A stretch of 35,807 nt of DNA from Verrucomicrobiota bacterium (GCA_002713165.1 PAVT01000050.1:1-35807), one strand, 5' to 3'. Counted from the first letter of the stretch, positions 1-8,359 are shown. Made by a program: numbers and translations. The notes: a model not told the origin generated them from the letters alone.

Positions 1-979
1 CAAACAAATTATCGATACTTGAAAGAATCAAAATGAAAAGTATTCCCCCCATGAGCAATTGATTGATCGAAGATTTTTTATAGATATCAAGCATTTCTCC
101 TACCTCTTTATTTTTCCAACTTCTACTCAAGAGCGGCATAGCTATCTGATTAATGGCATTTGAAGGAATACTTACTAGAGTACTAATAAATAAAGCATTG
201 TAATAAATTGCAGTGTCCGAAAGGGTCAAAAAGTAAAATATCATCAATGCGTCGATCTTATTGATGAGGCCTGCGGATATATTTGACACGATCGAGTATG
301 CACTAAAGTTATAAAATACCTTTCTAAAACGTTTGTTAAAGAATTTCCAATTGACTTTAATGTTGAATTCACCTCTATTCATTAAATAGAGAATAAATAC
401 AATCAAACTAGAAAGGTGTAAAAATGAAAACAATGTAATGAACCAGAAGAAATCAATGATTTTGTAAAAAAACAAGACCAATAGTACTGTAACAAAAAGC
501 CGATGCAATACATTTTTGAGGAAGGCGGAGAGGGCAATGCTCGATCTTGCTTGCAAATAGCTTTCAAAAAGTCTACTGTACAACAAGAAGAAGGAAATCG
601 GAAAAATCAACCAATAGTAGGTTTTAAACAAATTAGTTTGATCGGAAAAAGATTCAATGATAGGTCCCTTAAAAATCAACATCGCCGTTGCCAAAACAAC
701 GAACCCTATCAAAGAGATTAACAAGCCAATCCCCAATAAACCATTGTCTTGATTGCCAACTCGATTAAAAAAGGGGAAAAACTTTACTAGACTCCTGAAG
801 GTTCCTAAATGAGCAAATTGGATAAAAATTAAAGAGACACTCAAGAGCACGCCCCTTAATCCCATTTCATCAGGAGTGAGCCACCAATTCATTAAAATGG
901 CAAAATTGAGAAAGCCTATGGCGTGTCCTACATAAGTATATAAGGAAGACAATCCAGCTTGTCGGATAATAATTCCCAA
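1..979 (-). CDS. Wzx-type polysaccharide flippase (partial, cut by left edge)
   Basis: Reading the minus strand leftward from 979 gives an open frame of 326 codons that runs off the window, so the C-terminus is missing. The translation is strongly hydrophobic, with many membrane segments, and has the N-terminal layout of Bacteroidota oligosaccharide flippases (MOP/PST superfamily): a short GIIIRQ start, a helix with YVGHAIGFLNF, then TPDEMGLRGVLLS. Such proteins move lipid-linked glycan units across the inner membrane. The only sensible start is a TTG at 979, because an in-frame TGA lies just upstream and family members begin with M-G-I-I. It lies 38 bases after the SIS isomerase gene and is the most distal visible gene of the polysaccharide operon. 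The family call is firm; the transported glycan is unknown. Confidence 0.8.
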   Translation of the reverse strand, partial: MGIIIRQAGLSSLYTYVGHAIGFLNFAILMNWWLTPDEMGLRGVLLSVSLIFIQFAHLGTFRSLVKFFPFFNRVGNQDNGLLGIGLLISLIGFVVLATAMLIFKGPIIESFSDQTNLFKTYYWLIFPISFFLLYSRLFESYLQARSSIALSAFLKNVLHRLFVTVLLVLFFYKIIDFFWFITLFSFLHLSSLIVFILYLMNRGEFNIKVNWKFFNKRFRKVFYNFSAYSIVSNISAGLINKIDALMIFYFLTLSDTAIYYNALFISTLVSIPSNAINQIAMPLLSRSWKNKEVGEMLDIYKKSSINQLLMGGILFILILSSIDNLF

Positions 980-1017
980 AACCGTTTTATTTATGCAAAA
1001 ATTTCAACAAAGCCTAT

Positions 1018-1578
1018 TTAATCTTTGTTATAAAGCTTATCGGTAATGTGGTGAAACAACAATGAATGGCCTATTTCCACAATGCCATAATCACTGCTTT
1101 CTAGCCAAAAATTAAAATCCCCCGATGCTCTCAATGGATTGTCAGGTGCAAAGCCCGAAAAAGTAATGATGGCGGCTGCCTTATTTTTCACTTGACGGCA
1201 TGCATTGACAATGTTTGGTGATTTTCCGGAACTGCTAATGGCAACCAACACGTCTCCTTCTTCAAACAGCGTTTTCAAGGGCTGTGCGAAAACATTTTCA
1301 TAACCATAGTCATTGGCCATACACGTCAATAAACTATTGTCAGTAAGGGCATGGGCCTTGAATCCACATGCATTTAACAAGTCAATGGCAGCATGAGAAA
1401 CAATGGCACTACTTCCTCCATTTCCGACCAAATAAACATGTGACTTCTTCTTCCGTACTTCTTCCATCTGTCCTACAACTGCTGTATAAGCTTCATCAAG
1501 TTCAATTTCTGACGAGGAATTTGTAGCAATTGTTTTTCGAAGGATGGAAGAAAACTCGTCTAAATACGTTGAAAACAT
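1018..1578 (-). CDS. SIS-domain sugar-phosphate isomerase, GmhA-like (sedoheptulose-7-phosphate isomerase family)
   Basis: This 186-residue single SIS-domain protein has the phosphosugar loop VGNGGSSA at residues 51-58, SHAAIDL at 61-67, the second phosphate-binding loop SSSGKSPN at 115-122 and a C-terminal YGIVEIGH stretch. Length and layout match GmhA, the cytosolic isomerase that turns D-sedoheptulose 7-phosphate into D-glycero-D-manno-heptose 7-phosphate. By eye, the catalytic Glu65 of E. coli GmhA aligns with Asp66 here, so it belongs to a divergent branch. It starts 4 bases after the stop of the HldE-like gene, which would supply the next steps of a heptose pathway. Another ketose or aldose phosphate substrate is possible. 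The SIS fold is certain; the substrate is inferred from context. Confidence 0.82.
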   Translation of the reverse strand: MFSTYLDEFSSILRKTIATNSSSEIELDEAYTAVVGQMEEVRKKKSHVYLVGNGGSSAIVSHAAIDLLNACGFKAHALTDNSLLTCMANDYGYENVFAQPLKTLFEEGDVLVAISSSGKSPNIVNACRQVKNKAAAIITFSGFAPDNPLRASGDFNFWLESSDYGIVEIGHSLLFHHITDKLYNKD

Positions 1579-1582
1579 CTAA

Positions 1583-3106
1583 TCAGGCTAAAAGGGTTTT
1601 TAAATACTTCAATAAATCTGTTCGTTGAATATAAGATTTATTTCCAATGATTTTAACGGCCAAAGCACCCACTGCATTGCCCACGAAAGCAATTTCCTGA
1701 ATGCTAGCTCCTTGCTGAGCCAAAAGCGACGTTATGCTCAAATATGCATCTCCTGCACCTATGGTGTCGACGACATCCGTATTGAATATGGGTGAGACTA
1801 CACGATCGCTTTTATCCATCACACTAGTTCCATTCACACCCAATGTGATGGAAGAATGCTCTGATTTTGTAAGTTCCATAAGGCGTTTCTGCAAACTCTT
1901 TATATCACCTTGTCGATCATGCAGGGCAAGGTGTGCTTCTGCCTTATCGATGGAAAAATAGTTACACTTTGAATATTTAGTTAAAAGATTGTACCCTAAA
2001 TTAGCACTATTTGTTTGAGCATTTACTGCCAAATAGGGAGCATTCTGTTGCAGGTATTTGATTACCCTGTCCGTAAGCACTCCATGACCAAAATCTGCCA
2101 CAAGACATAAATCAATTGCTTCGATGGAAGTACTTAAGGCACCCAAGAGTTGATCTTCTACCTCTGTTTCTAAGGGTTGTTGGTTGATCTCAATTATTTC
2201 AAAAAGCTTGTGCCTAAAAACTTTGGAAATAATTCTTGACTTCACTACAGTAGGATGATGGGGGGTATCAATCGCAATTAGCTTAACCTTATCGTGAAGA
2301 TTGTCTTGAATCGTTTCCCAATAAGATTGATCTCGGTTTTCTCCATAAGTAGTCACCAAGATTACCTCTTCTACAAAATCTGCAACATGATTGGCAACTG
2401 CAAGCACACCACCAGCATACACCTCCAAGTTCTCTTGTGTAGCAGTGATTGTAGGTGATTTTGAAGCCTTTCCAATGGGATTAACAAATTGGTAAGCATC
2501 CATGATAATGTCTCCAATGATGAGTACTTTCTTCTTCGAAATCTCATCAAACATCGAAACAAAATGCTTGTGATTGAAACTGGCTTTTATATTGGACAAG
2601 AATTCCTTGGCGGTTTCATCTTTTTGATCAAAAAACTTATTGATCAAGTGGGAAGAACTGAATTGAACTTCTTCTGTAAAAACGAGCTGTCCACCATGTT
2701 TTTCAACCTCATTTTTCTCGAGTAAAATTCCACCAGTTACATCTTCATCGATGTTTTTATAATCTTGTCCTTTGACGAAAAAATTTGGTTTGATGGCCTC
2801 AATGGCTGTAATTGCAGTGGGATGATAGTTAATTGTAACATAATCTACTTCCTCGAGTGCTGCAATGTTTTGGGCCCGAATGTTGTGATCAAAAAATGGA
2901 CGATCTGGTCCTTTGTTTACATGCCTGTCCTCTGTCAAACTGACAACAAGTATGTCTCCAAATTTTTTCGCTGCTTCAAAATGCTTGATGTGTCCATGGT
3001 GAAGCAAATCAAAACAACCGTGACAATGGACAACTTTTTTACCTTCCTTGATTGCACCTTCTAAATGAAGTGCAATCTCATCTAATTTCACAACTTTCTT
3101 CGTCAA
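1583..3106 (-). CDS. Bifunctional nucleotidyltransferase / PfkB-type sugar kinase, HldE-like with reversed domain order
   Basis: The 507-residue protein has two domains. The N-terminal part (about 25-160) is a cytidylyltransferase-like fold with HGCFDLLHHGHI at 29-40, including the HxGH-type motif, and VKGQDY at 111-116. The C-terminal part (about 190-505) is a ribokinase/PfkB kinase with GDIIMDAY at 198-205, AGG at 231-233 and the catalytic DTIGAGDAY at 447-455. E. coli HldE has the same two activities (heptose 7-phosphate kinase and heptose 1-phosphate adenylyltransferase) with the kinase first, so the order here is reversed. The frame opens with TTG at 3106, with a TGA a few codons upstream and no nearby ATG. 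The GmhA-like gene 4 bases downstream supports a nucleotide-activated heptose product, but the nucleotide and the exact sugar cannot be read from sequence. Confidence 0.82.
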   Translation of the reverse strand: MTKKVVKLDEIALHLEGAIKEGKKVVHCHGCFDLLHHGHIKHFEAAKKFGDILVVSLTEDRHVNKGPDRPFFDHNIRAQNIAALEEVDYVTINYHPTAITAIEAIKPNFFVKGQDYKNIDEDVTGGILLEKNEVEKHGGQLVFTEEVQFSSSHLINKFFDQKDETAKEFLSNIKASFNHKHFVSMFDEISKKKVLIIGDIIMDAYQFVNPIGKASKSPTITATQENLEVYAGGVLAVANHVADFVEEVILVTTYGENRDQSYWETIQDNLHDKVKLIAIDTPHHPTVVKSRIISKVFRHKLFEIIEINQQPLETEVEDQLLGALSTSIEAIDLCLVADFGHGVLTDRVIKYLQQNAPYLAVNAQTNSANLGYNLLTKYSKCNYFSIDKAEAHLALHDRQGDIKSLQKRLMELTKSEHSSITLGVNGTSVMDKSDRVVSPIFNTDVVDTIGAGDAYLSITSLLAQQGASIQEIAFVGNAVGALAVKIIGNKSYIQRTDLLKYLKTLLA

Positions 3107-3147
3107 ACCAAAAGTGATTATTAATTCTAGTCAGCAAACCTCCGCAT

Positions 3148-3170
3148 AAAGTTTTTATTGCAAAAACTTT
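3148..3170. repeat. Perfect 9-bp inverted repeat between the epimerase and HldE-like genes
   Basis: AAAGTTTTT (3148-3156) and AAAAACTTT (3162-3170) are perfect reverse complements separated by a 5-base loop. The repeat overlaps the stop codon of the upstream SDR gene and sits in a 62-base gap inside the operon. In the transcribed direction no T-run follows it, so it looks more like an intercistronic hairpin (RNA processing or stability) than a terminator. A/T-rich sequence makes chance occurrence possible. Confidence 0.5.
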
Positions 3171-4155
3171 ACTTTAGATACTTAAACCAGTCTTTTGTAG
3201 CATCCTTGATTGAATTGCTGTCCCAAACTGGAGCTTCCCTCCAATAGTCAATGTTGTCTATCATATTTTGAACCCCTTTTTCAAAGCTTACACTCGGACT
3301 CCAGCCTATGACATCTTTAATTTTTGTTGTGTCAGCAAATGTGCAGTCGGGTTCTCCAGGTCTTTTTGGAATATGAATTTTTTCTCCGCCAAGGAGTTCA
3401 ACCAGACGATTTACAGAATAATGATTGTTGCTGCCAACATTGAAGATCTCCCCGATTGATTTTTCATTTTCAGAAGCACTCACACATGCGTCTACGACGT
3501 CTGTTACATAGGTATAGTCGCGTGTCTGTGTGCCGTCACCAACGATTGTGTAGGGCTTGTTCGCTAATTTTTGAGCAAGAAAAACACCAAAAACAGCGCC
3601 ATAGGTTCCACTTGTTCGTGATCTAGGACCGTACACGTTAAAAAACCTCATTGAGGTCACTGGCAGTTGATAAATTTTATGGTAATGCATCACATATTCC
3701 TCTCCCAAGTATTTGGTCAATGCATAGGGATACTGCGGATCAATGGGTGTTGACTCAGGCGTTGGATAAACTTCAGGTATGCCATAGCAGGAAGATGAAG
3801 CTGCGTAAATGAGGTGTTTGATTTCATGTATCCTTGATGCTTCAAGAACGTTTATTGTTCCGTCCACATTCGAACGATGGTATTTCAAAGGCTCCTGGAT
3901 AGACGGCACTATATCTGCTAAGGCCGCGATGTGAAAAACACGATCAACACCCTTAAAATAGGGTTCAATGATCTCATAGTCTGCGATGTCACAGACATGC
4001 ACGGTAAGTTGAGTGTTTTCCTTTTGGTGTTCTAAATTTTCTAGTCTCCCTGTAGAACAATTGTCCAGTACAACAACATCATGGCCATCATTCAACAAAC
4101 GATCCACCATGTGGCTTCCAATAAAGCCGCATCCACCTGTTACCAATATCTTCAT
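3169..4155 (-). CDS. NAD-dependent epimerase/dehydratase (extended SDR, UDP-hexose 4-epimerase-like)
   Basis: The 328-residue extended short-chain dehydrogenase has the Rossmann loop GGCGFIG at 7-13, the NAD-preferring acidic residue D31, the active-site serine run at 120-122 and the YxxxK pair Y144/K148. The C-terminal half has the sugar-nucleotide-binding layout of the GalE/WbpP/VipB group (RFFNVYGP, then DGTQTRDYTYVTDV). The tail has an aromatic-rich YWREAPVWDSNSI stretch that I associate with polysaccharide-locus members. It would epimerise or modify a nucleotide sugar in the cytosol. It starts 3 bases after the aminotransferase stop, so the two are probably cotranslated. Substrate is not determinable; UDP-glucose/galactose or their N-acetyl forms are the usual ones for the family. 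Confidence 0.85.
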   Translation of the reverse strand: MKILVTGGCGFIGSHMVDRLLNDGHDVVVLDNCSTGRLENLEHQKENTQLTVHVCDIADYEIIEPYFKGVDRVFHIAALADIVPSIQEPLKYHRSNVDGTINVLEASRIHEIKHLIYAASSSCYGIPEVYPTPESTPIDPQYPYALTKYLGEEYVMHYHKIYQLPVTSMRFFNVYGPRSRTSGTYGAVFGVFLAQKLANKPYTIVGDGTQTRDYTYVTDVVDACVSASENEKSIGEIFNVGSNNHYSVNRLVELLGGEKIHIPKRPGEPDCTFADTTKIKDVIGWSPSVSFEKGVQNMIDNIDYWREAPVWDSNSIKDATKDWFKYLK

Positions 4156-4158
4156 AAC

Positions 4159-5259
4159 TTATATAGATTTAAAAAAGGATTTCACCTGCGCACACACATG
4201 ATTGACTTGCTCATCTGTTAACTCAGGATAAACGGGCAAACTCAATATTTGTGTGATCTGTTTCTCAGTTTCAGGAAAAGCATCATGGGATGATTTTAGC
4301 TGTTGAGCGGCATCCTGCTGATGAATCGCAATCGGATAATGTATTTTGGAATCAACTCCATGTTCATGAAGATGCTTTTGCAAGGCATCTCTGTGCGCTG
4401 TCATGATGATGAATGTATGATAGACTGACTTTTCGAAGGCTTGCTCCTTAGGCACATGTACTAGATGACCCAACTCTTGAACATATTTGGCAGCAATGCC
4501 TCTTCTTCTTTCTGTCCACTCTTTTATGTTGCCAATTTTTATGTTTAAGATGGCCGCCTGTACAGCATCCAACCTTGAATTCATGCTCCAAAATTCACAT
4601 TCATCTCTACTTTTCATGCCGTGCGAGCGTGCTTTCAACAACCACTCATAAATTTCTTTATTGTTGGTGGTCATGATGCCTGCATCGCCAATTGCTGAAA
4701 GGTTTTTCAAAGGGTGTAAACTAAAACATGCAACATCAGACAAGCATCCTACTGCTTTATTCTTGTATTGTGCACCCACGGCTTGTGCAGCATCTTCAAC
4801 CACATGCAAATTAAATTCTTTAGCAATCATATTGATTTCATCCATTGGCGCAGGACGTCCTGTCAAGTGCACAGGAATAATGGCTTTTGTCTTATCAGTA
4901 ATCTTTTTTCTGACTTGGACAGGATCTATGTTGTAATCTTCTCTCACATCAGCAAACACAGGAGTTGCCCCACAAAGGGCAATGGAGGATCCAGATGCCA
5001 AATAAGAATTGGGCGCAGTGATGACTTCATCGCCTTTGCCGATACCCAAGGATTGCAGGGCCAACACAAGTGCATCGGTACCGTTGGCTACACCCACCGC
5101 ATATTTTGTTCCACAGAGCGTTGCAAAACGTTCTTCAAACTGCTTGACTTCGTCTCCCAAAATAAACATCCCTGAATCAAGTAACTCGGAGACTTTTGTT
5201 AAAATCCTTTGTTTGTCTTTCTGATGTTGTAAACCAAGATTTATATATGGGACTTTCAT
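4159..5259 (-). CDS. DegT/DnrJ/EryC1/StrS-family PLP-dependent sugar aminotransferase
   Basis: This 366-residue fold-type I aminotransferase has the family start PYINLGLQHQ, the cofactor-binding GVANGTDAL near 56-64, D156 in VVEDAAQA that pairs with the pyridine nitrogen, and the Schiff-base lysine K185 in LHPLKNLSAIGDAG. The family transfers an amino group from glutamate to a keto-sugar nucleotide, giving 3- or 4-amino sugars. The length is normal. The ATG shares its A with the TAA stop of the preceding SDR gene (TAATG), so translation is likely coupled. Two SDR enzymes flank it, the usual arrangement in which a dehydratase or oxidase makes the keto-sugar and the aminotransferase consumes it. 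The position of amination is unknown. Confidence 0.92.
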   Translation of the reverse strand: MKVPYINLGLQHQKDKQRILTKVSELLDSGMFILGDEVKQFEERFATLCGTKYAVGVANGTDALVLALQSLGIGKGDEVITAPNSYLASGSSIALCGATPVFADVREDYNIDPVQVRKKITDKTKAIIPVHLTGRPAPMDEINMIAKEFNLHVVEDAAQAVGAQYKNKAVGCLSDVACFSLHPLKNLSAIGDAGIMTTNNKEIYEWLLKARSHGMKSRDECEFWSMNSRLDAVQAAILNIKIGNIKEWTERRRGIAAKYVQELGHLVHVPKEQAFEKSVYHTFIIMTAHRDALQKHLHEHGVDSKIHYPIAIHQQDAAQQLKSSHDAFPETEKQITQILSLPVYPELTDEQVNHVCAQVKSFFKSI

Positions 5260-6236
5260 TAGCTCAATTCAATGTTTTGCATCAATTTTACATTAAAATA
5301 CTTTTCATTCTCAAATGAATCGTTGATCAAGCCCTTTTCAAAGGCTTCTTTTAAATCGCTCACTGCATCTTCAATGCTATGCTTAGGCTCGAAACCAATT
5401 TCTTGCTTGATGTAATCTGAGGAAATATGGTAAGATCGATTATCATTTGTTGACTCTGTTCTTATGTCTACTTCTCCAACAACATTTTTAACCATTTGTG
5501 CGATTTCTTTCACCTTAAAGTTTTCATATCCTGCGTTAAATATTTTTCCTTGAATCTTTTCAGAGGGTAATTCTAACAGCAGACAGTAAAGGTCTGTCAT
5601 GTCTTGAATGTGAATGTTTGGACGCTTTTGCTCTCCTCCAAACACTTTAATAAAGCCTTTGTTTATGGCAAAATTGGTCAATATATTCACGGTTAAGTCT
5701 AACCTTAACCTTGGGGAATACCCACATACAGTCGCGGGTCGGATGGTCATTGCCGTAAAGTCATCAGATTCATACTTCTTCAAAATCTTCTCACACTCAG
5801 CTTTGAATTTCGAATAATCAGTCAAGGGCTCAAGCGACATATCTTCAGTTACATTCGGTTCTTCCTTTATACCATAGACAGAGGAGGATGAGGCATAAAT
5901 GAATCTTTTGACACCGCTTGCCTTTGCGATTTGAACCATGGGTTCAAAAGGGTCTAAATTGATGGATTTTCCGAGATCTGGGTTTAACTCAAAACTAGGA
6001 TCGTTTGAGATACACGCCAAATGGATGATTGCATCATGTCCAGGAATAATCTTTCGCATTAACTCCGTATCACGGATGTCTCCCCTAATGGCGGTCAATC
6101 GTTCATGCGTTGGGAGAACATTTTCTCCATAAATCATCAGATCAATGACTGTAACTTCATACCCATTATCTAGCAATTTAGGAACAAGGACTGATCCTAC
6201 GTAACCTGCTCCTCCTGTTATAAATATCTTTTTCAT
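5259..6236 (-). CDS. NAD(P)-dependent SDR nucleotide-sugar epimerase/dehydratase/reductase
   Basis: The 325-residue extended SDR has GGAGYVG at 8-14, the acidic D32 after strand two, the serine run SSSS at 116-119 and the catalytic Y141/K145. The segments ACISNDPSFELNP and RPATVCGYSPRLRLDL mark a subgroup found in glycan loci, distinct from the GalE-like paralogue downstream (3169-4155). It would act on a nucleotide-activated sugar as an epimerase, dehydratase or ketoreductase; the sequence does not decide which. Its ATG overlaps the preceding acyltransferase stop by four bases (ATGA), and its own stop overlaps the aminotransferase start. It is therefore central to a tightly coupled three-gene block. 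Confidence 0.85.
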   Translation of the reverse strand: MKKIFITGGAGYVGSVLVPKLLDNGYEVTVIDLMIYGENVLPTHERLTAIRGDIRDTELMRKIIPGHDAIIHLACISNDPSFELNPDLGKSINLDPFEPMVQIAKASGVKRFIYASSSSVYGIKEEPNVTEDMSLEPLTDYSKFKAECEKILKKYESDDFTAMTIRPATVCGYSPRLRLDLTVNILTNFAINKGFIKVFGGEQKRPNIHIQDMTDLYCLLLELPSEKIQGKIFNAGYENFKVKEIAQMVKNVVGEVDIRTESTNDNRSYHISSDYIKQEIGFEPKHSIEDAVSDLKEAFEKGLINDSFENEKYFNVKLMQNIELS

Positions 6237-7303
6237 GTTGTCTCAATTAGCTTTCTGTACAATGGGAAAAAACCCTTGTCGATTGTTTGGTTGTAAAGTT
6301 CCTTATCTTTTATGATTTGTTGATTCAAATCATCGTAAACTTTCGGTTTAAATATTCTCTTGCAGACGTAATAATCTTTACGATCGTTGGAAAACTTTTT
6401 CTTGAATCTGTATAGACCTTCTTGACTGCTCGCCGCTCCCCCCAAATGAAAGAATTCATATCCTTCTTTTTTCAGATCTATGGCTATCTGGTGAAGCATG
6501 AGGTTCGTCGCACACAGCTTTGTATACTTGCGATTAGTTCCACTTAGGTGATAGTGTGCCACTTTGTTTTTTTTCAATACCAGGGCTGCACTCGCCAACA
6601 CATTGTTCTCTGTAAACGCTGCATAAACGCTCATTTTATCTTCACAGATGCTTTCTAGCGCCTTAAAATAGTCCTCATTAAAATAGTAGTACCTAGATGT
6701 ATTTTTTGCATCCATGGTGCTATAATATAAATCCTGAAACAAAGTGATCGATTCTTTAGAGGGAACATATTGTTCTACGTGAACATTATTTCTCATAGCC
6801 AAACGAATGTCTCTGCGATTATTTTTATGATAATCACGAAAGACCTCATCCTCTCCTTTATTTAAGTCAATGACAACGTTTTCTTTGACTTTTATATATT
6901 CTTCTATAGCATATGAATCGTTGGGGATTTGAGCATAGGGATCAATTCTTTGGAATTCTGTCAAAATAGAATGCTGTCGGCAATACTCATTAAAGAGTTT
7001 TCTGAAATTTGAGAACAATGTCAAATCATTCTTTGTAGCCCATTCACCACCATATTCATAAGGCGTCGCAATGTCGGAGTATATTATCCCTTTGTATGAA
7101 AACTCTCTGCGCACAAAAGGATAAATCACCTTGTCTTCCCCTTCCTGGTATAAAGCGAGGTAGGTTTCCCCCTCTTCGTGTAAATCATTGATTGCTAAAT
7201 ATTCAATGTCGAGATAAATGCTAGTGAAGTTAAAAAGCTTTGAATAGTCAATAGACACTCCACTTTTTCTAAAATATTCAATTTTTTCAACAAAAAAGTG
7301 CAT
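6233..7303 (-). CDS. FemAB/GNAT-like acyltransferase
   Basis: This 356-residue cytosolic protein has the double-GNAT layout of FemAB-type proteins. An N-terminal half contains PYEYGGEW. A second half contains the basic KNNRRDIRLAMRNN segment (about 160-173), the core strand VYAAFTENNVLASAALVL and the diagnostic C-terminal FHLGGAASSQEGLYRFKKKF. FemABX relatives move aminoacyl groups to peptidoglycan, but members in polysaccharide clusters are thought to acylate amino sugars or lipid-linked glycans. Here it lies 3 bases after a sulfotransferase stop and overlaps the SDR gene that leads into the aminotransferase. N-acylation of the amino sugar made by the neighbours is a reasonable inference. 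Acyl donor (acyl-CoA or aminoacyl-tRNA) cannot be told. Confidence 0.75.
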   Translation of the reverse strand: MHFFVEKIEYFRKSGVSIDYSKLFNFTSIYLDIEYLAINDLHEEGETYLALYQEGEDKVIYPFVRREFSYKGIIYSDIATPYEYGGEWATKNDLTLFSNFRKLFNEYCRQHSILTEFQRIDPYAQIPNDSYAIEEYIKVKENVVIDLNKGEDEVFRDYHKNNRRDIRLAMRNNVHVEQYVPSKESITLFQDLYYSTMDAKNTSRYYYFNEDYFKALESICEDKMSVYAAFTENNVLASAALVLKKNKVAHYHLSGTNRKYTKLCATNLMLHQIAIDLKKEGYEFFHLGGAASSQEGLYRFKKKFSNDRKDYYVCKRIFKPKVYDDLNQQIIKDKELYNQTIDKGFFPLYRKLIETT

Positions 7304-7306
7304 TTG

Positions 7307-8308
7307 CTAATCGTATTGCTGTTTAATTTTAGAAATATTGTCCAATATTTCAGACTTACTAAATGGTAGATGTCGTGACTTAATTCTTCGGTGAATTCCC
7401 GTCTTAAACTGGTCTATATTTATAGGTTCACGAGAAAAAAAAGAAGCCATTCTATTTAATTCATTTTCAACATCCTCAACAAGTGAATCATAATTCACCT
7501 CAATGTAATCCTCATCATTCAAAAATCCTAATTGCTCTTTAATCTTATTGTTTGTATACAAAACTTGGTGACAAACCTGTTCAATCGGTGGAGAATTTTT
7601 CCATTGTGAAACATGTTTAGGTCTCAAACTCCACCAATAATTATAGCTACCATATTGTTCCATGCGCGCATTTAAAATTGATTCCACAACATCAAATTCA
7701 TTGCGATTAATATAAATAAACTTTGCATTTTTAAAATTCTGCTTCACCCAAACGATGATAAAATTAAAATAGACTTGGTTCTTAATCAGCAAATCATTTT
7801 CAAGCAAGTTTGTTATGGCAAGCAACTTTTTTCTTAGTGAAAAGACATCCACTTGATTTAATGTTTCAACAGATGGTTCATGGTGCAGTTTAAAATTCAG
7901 CCAGTATTGCCAGAAATACCCAAATTCATGTGGATTTAAATCACCATCTGTATTCCCAAGAAAAGAGTTAAACTGAGCTTTCTTTTCCTCTTCTTTTTTT
8001 ACTTGATTGTAGCCATGTAGAGGAACAATATAATACTTAGCCACTTTATTGTATTGACTTCCTAGATTAAATGCTTTTATAAGCAATTGAGACAAAAAAG
8101 TTGATCCTGTTCTAGGAGCGCCAACTATAAAATAAAGTTGGTGATTGTTCGGATCCAACAAATTATCTTCTAATGACTTTTCTTCAGCTTGTAATTCCAA
8201 GTTTCTCTCCCACTGAATATAGTCATTCGAGAGGCTACGTTTGTTAACTACTCTCCAATCGTTATCGGAATAAATAAATTTAAAAAATTCTACTTTATCA
8301 GGGTGCAA
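7307..8308 (-). CDS. Sulfotransferase family protein (PAPS-dependent), first copy
   Basis: The 333-residue protein has a 5'-phosphosulfate loop VGAPRTGST at 62-70 and a 3'-phosphate site in FIYINRNEFDVVESIL, with R202 and S210 placed as in PAPS-dependent sulfotransferases. It has no signal peptide, so it would sulfate a cytosolic glycan intermediate or lipid-linked sugar using PAPS. The frame must open at the TTG at 8308: a TAA lies six codons upstream and there is no ATG before the PAPS loop. A -7 box at 8336-8343 sits 27 bases upstream of that TTG and supports the choice. Similarity to the other sulfotransferase in the locus is limited to the PAPS motifs, so the two probably modify different positions. 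Confidence 0.82.
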   Translation of the reverse strand: MHPDKVEFFKFIYSDNDWRVVNKRSLSNDYIQWERNLELQAEEKSLEDNLLDPNNHQLYFIVGAPRTGSTFLSQLLIKAFNLGSQYNKVAKYYIVPLHGYNQVKKEEEKKAQFNSFLGNTDGDLNPHEFGYFWQYWLNFKLHHEPSVETLNQVDVFSLRKKLLAITNLLENDLLIKNQVYFNFIIVWVKQNFKNAKFIYINRNEFDVVESILNARMEQYGSYNYWWSLRPKHVSQWKNSPPIEQVCHQVLYTNNKIKEQLGFLNDEDYIEVNYDSLVEDVENELNRMASFFSREPINIDQFKTGIHRRIKSRHLPFSKSEILDNISKIKQQYD

Positions 8309-8335
8309 TGCTATATTTCTGTGATTTTAGTATTC

Positions 8336-8343
8336 CAAAAATA
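8336..8343 (-). promoter_or_regulatory. Candidate Bacteroidota -7 promoter box (TATTTTTG) for the sulfotransferase block
   Basis: The minus strand reads TATTTTTG, an exact match to TAnnTTTG, 27 bases before the TTG start at 8308. No TTG lies at the usual 17-23 bases upstream, so the -33 element is absent or weak. It would give the lower part of the operon its own promoter after the long kelch gene. Confidence 0.35.
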
Positions 8344-8349
8344 CACCAC

Positions 8350-8359
8350 ATAGCGCTAT
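8350..8359. repeat. 10-bp perfect palindrome ATAGCGCTAT beside the candidate promoter
   Basis: A perfect dyad ATAGCGCTAT lies 6 bases upstream of the -7 box, between where -33 and -7 elements would sit. That is a suitable place for a repressor operator. It is short and could be chance. Confidence 0.3.

Noticed and set aside
503-721. 72-codon plus-strand ORF
   Set aside because: It is antisense to the clearly coding flippase frame and has no recognisable domain.
4661-5175. Plus-strand ORFs of 91-135 codons over the aminotransferase gene
   Set aside because: They are antisense shadows of a well-supported DegT-family gene.
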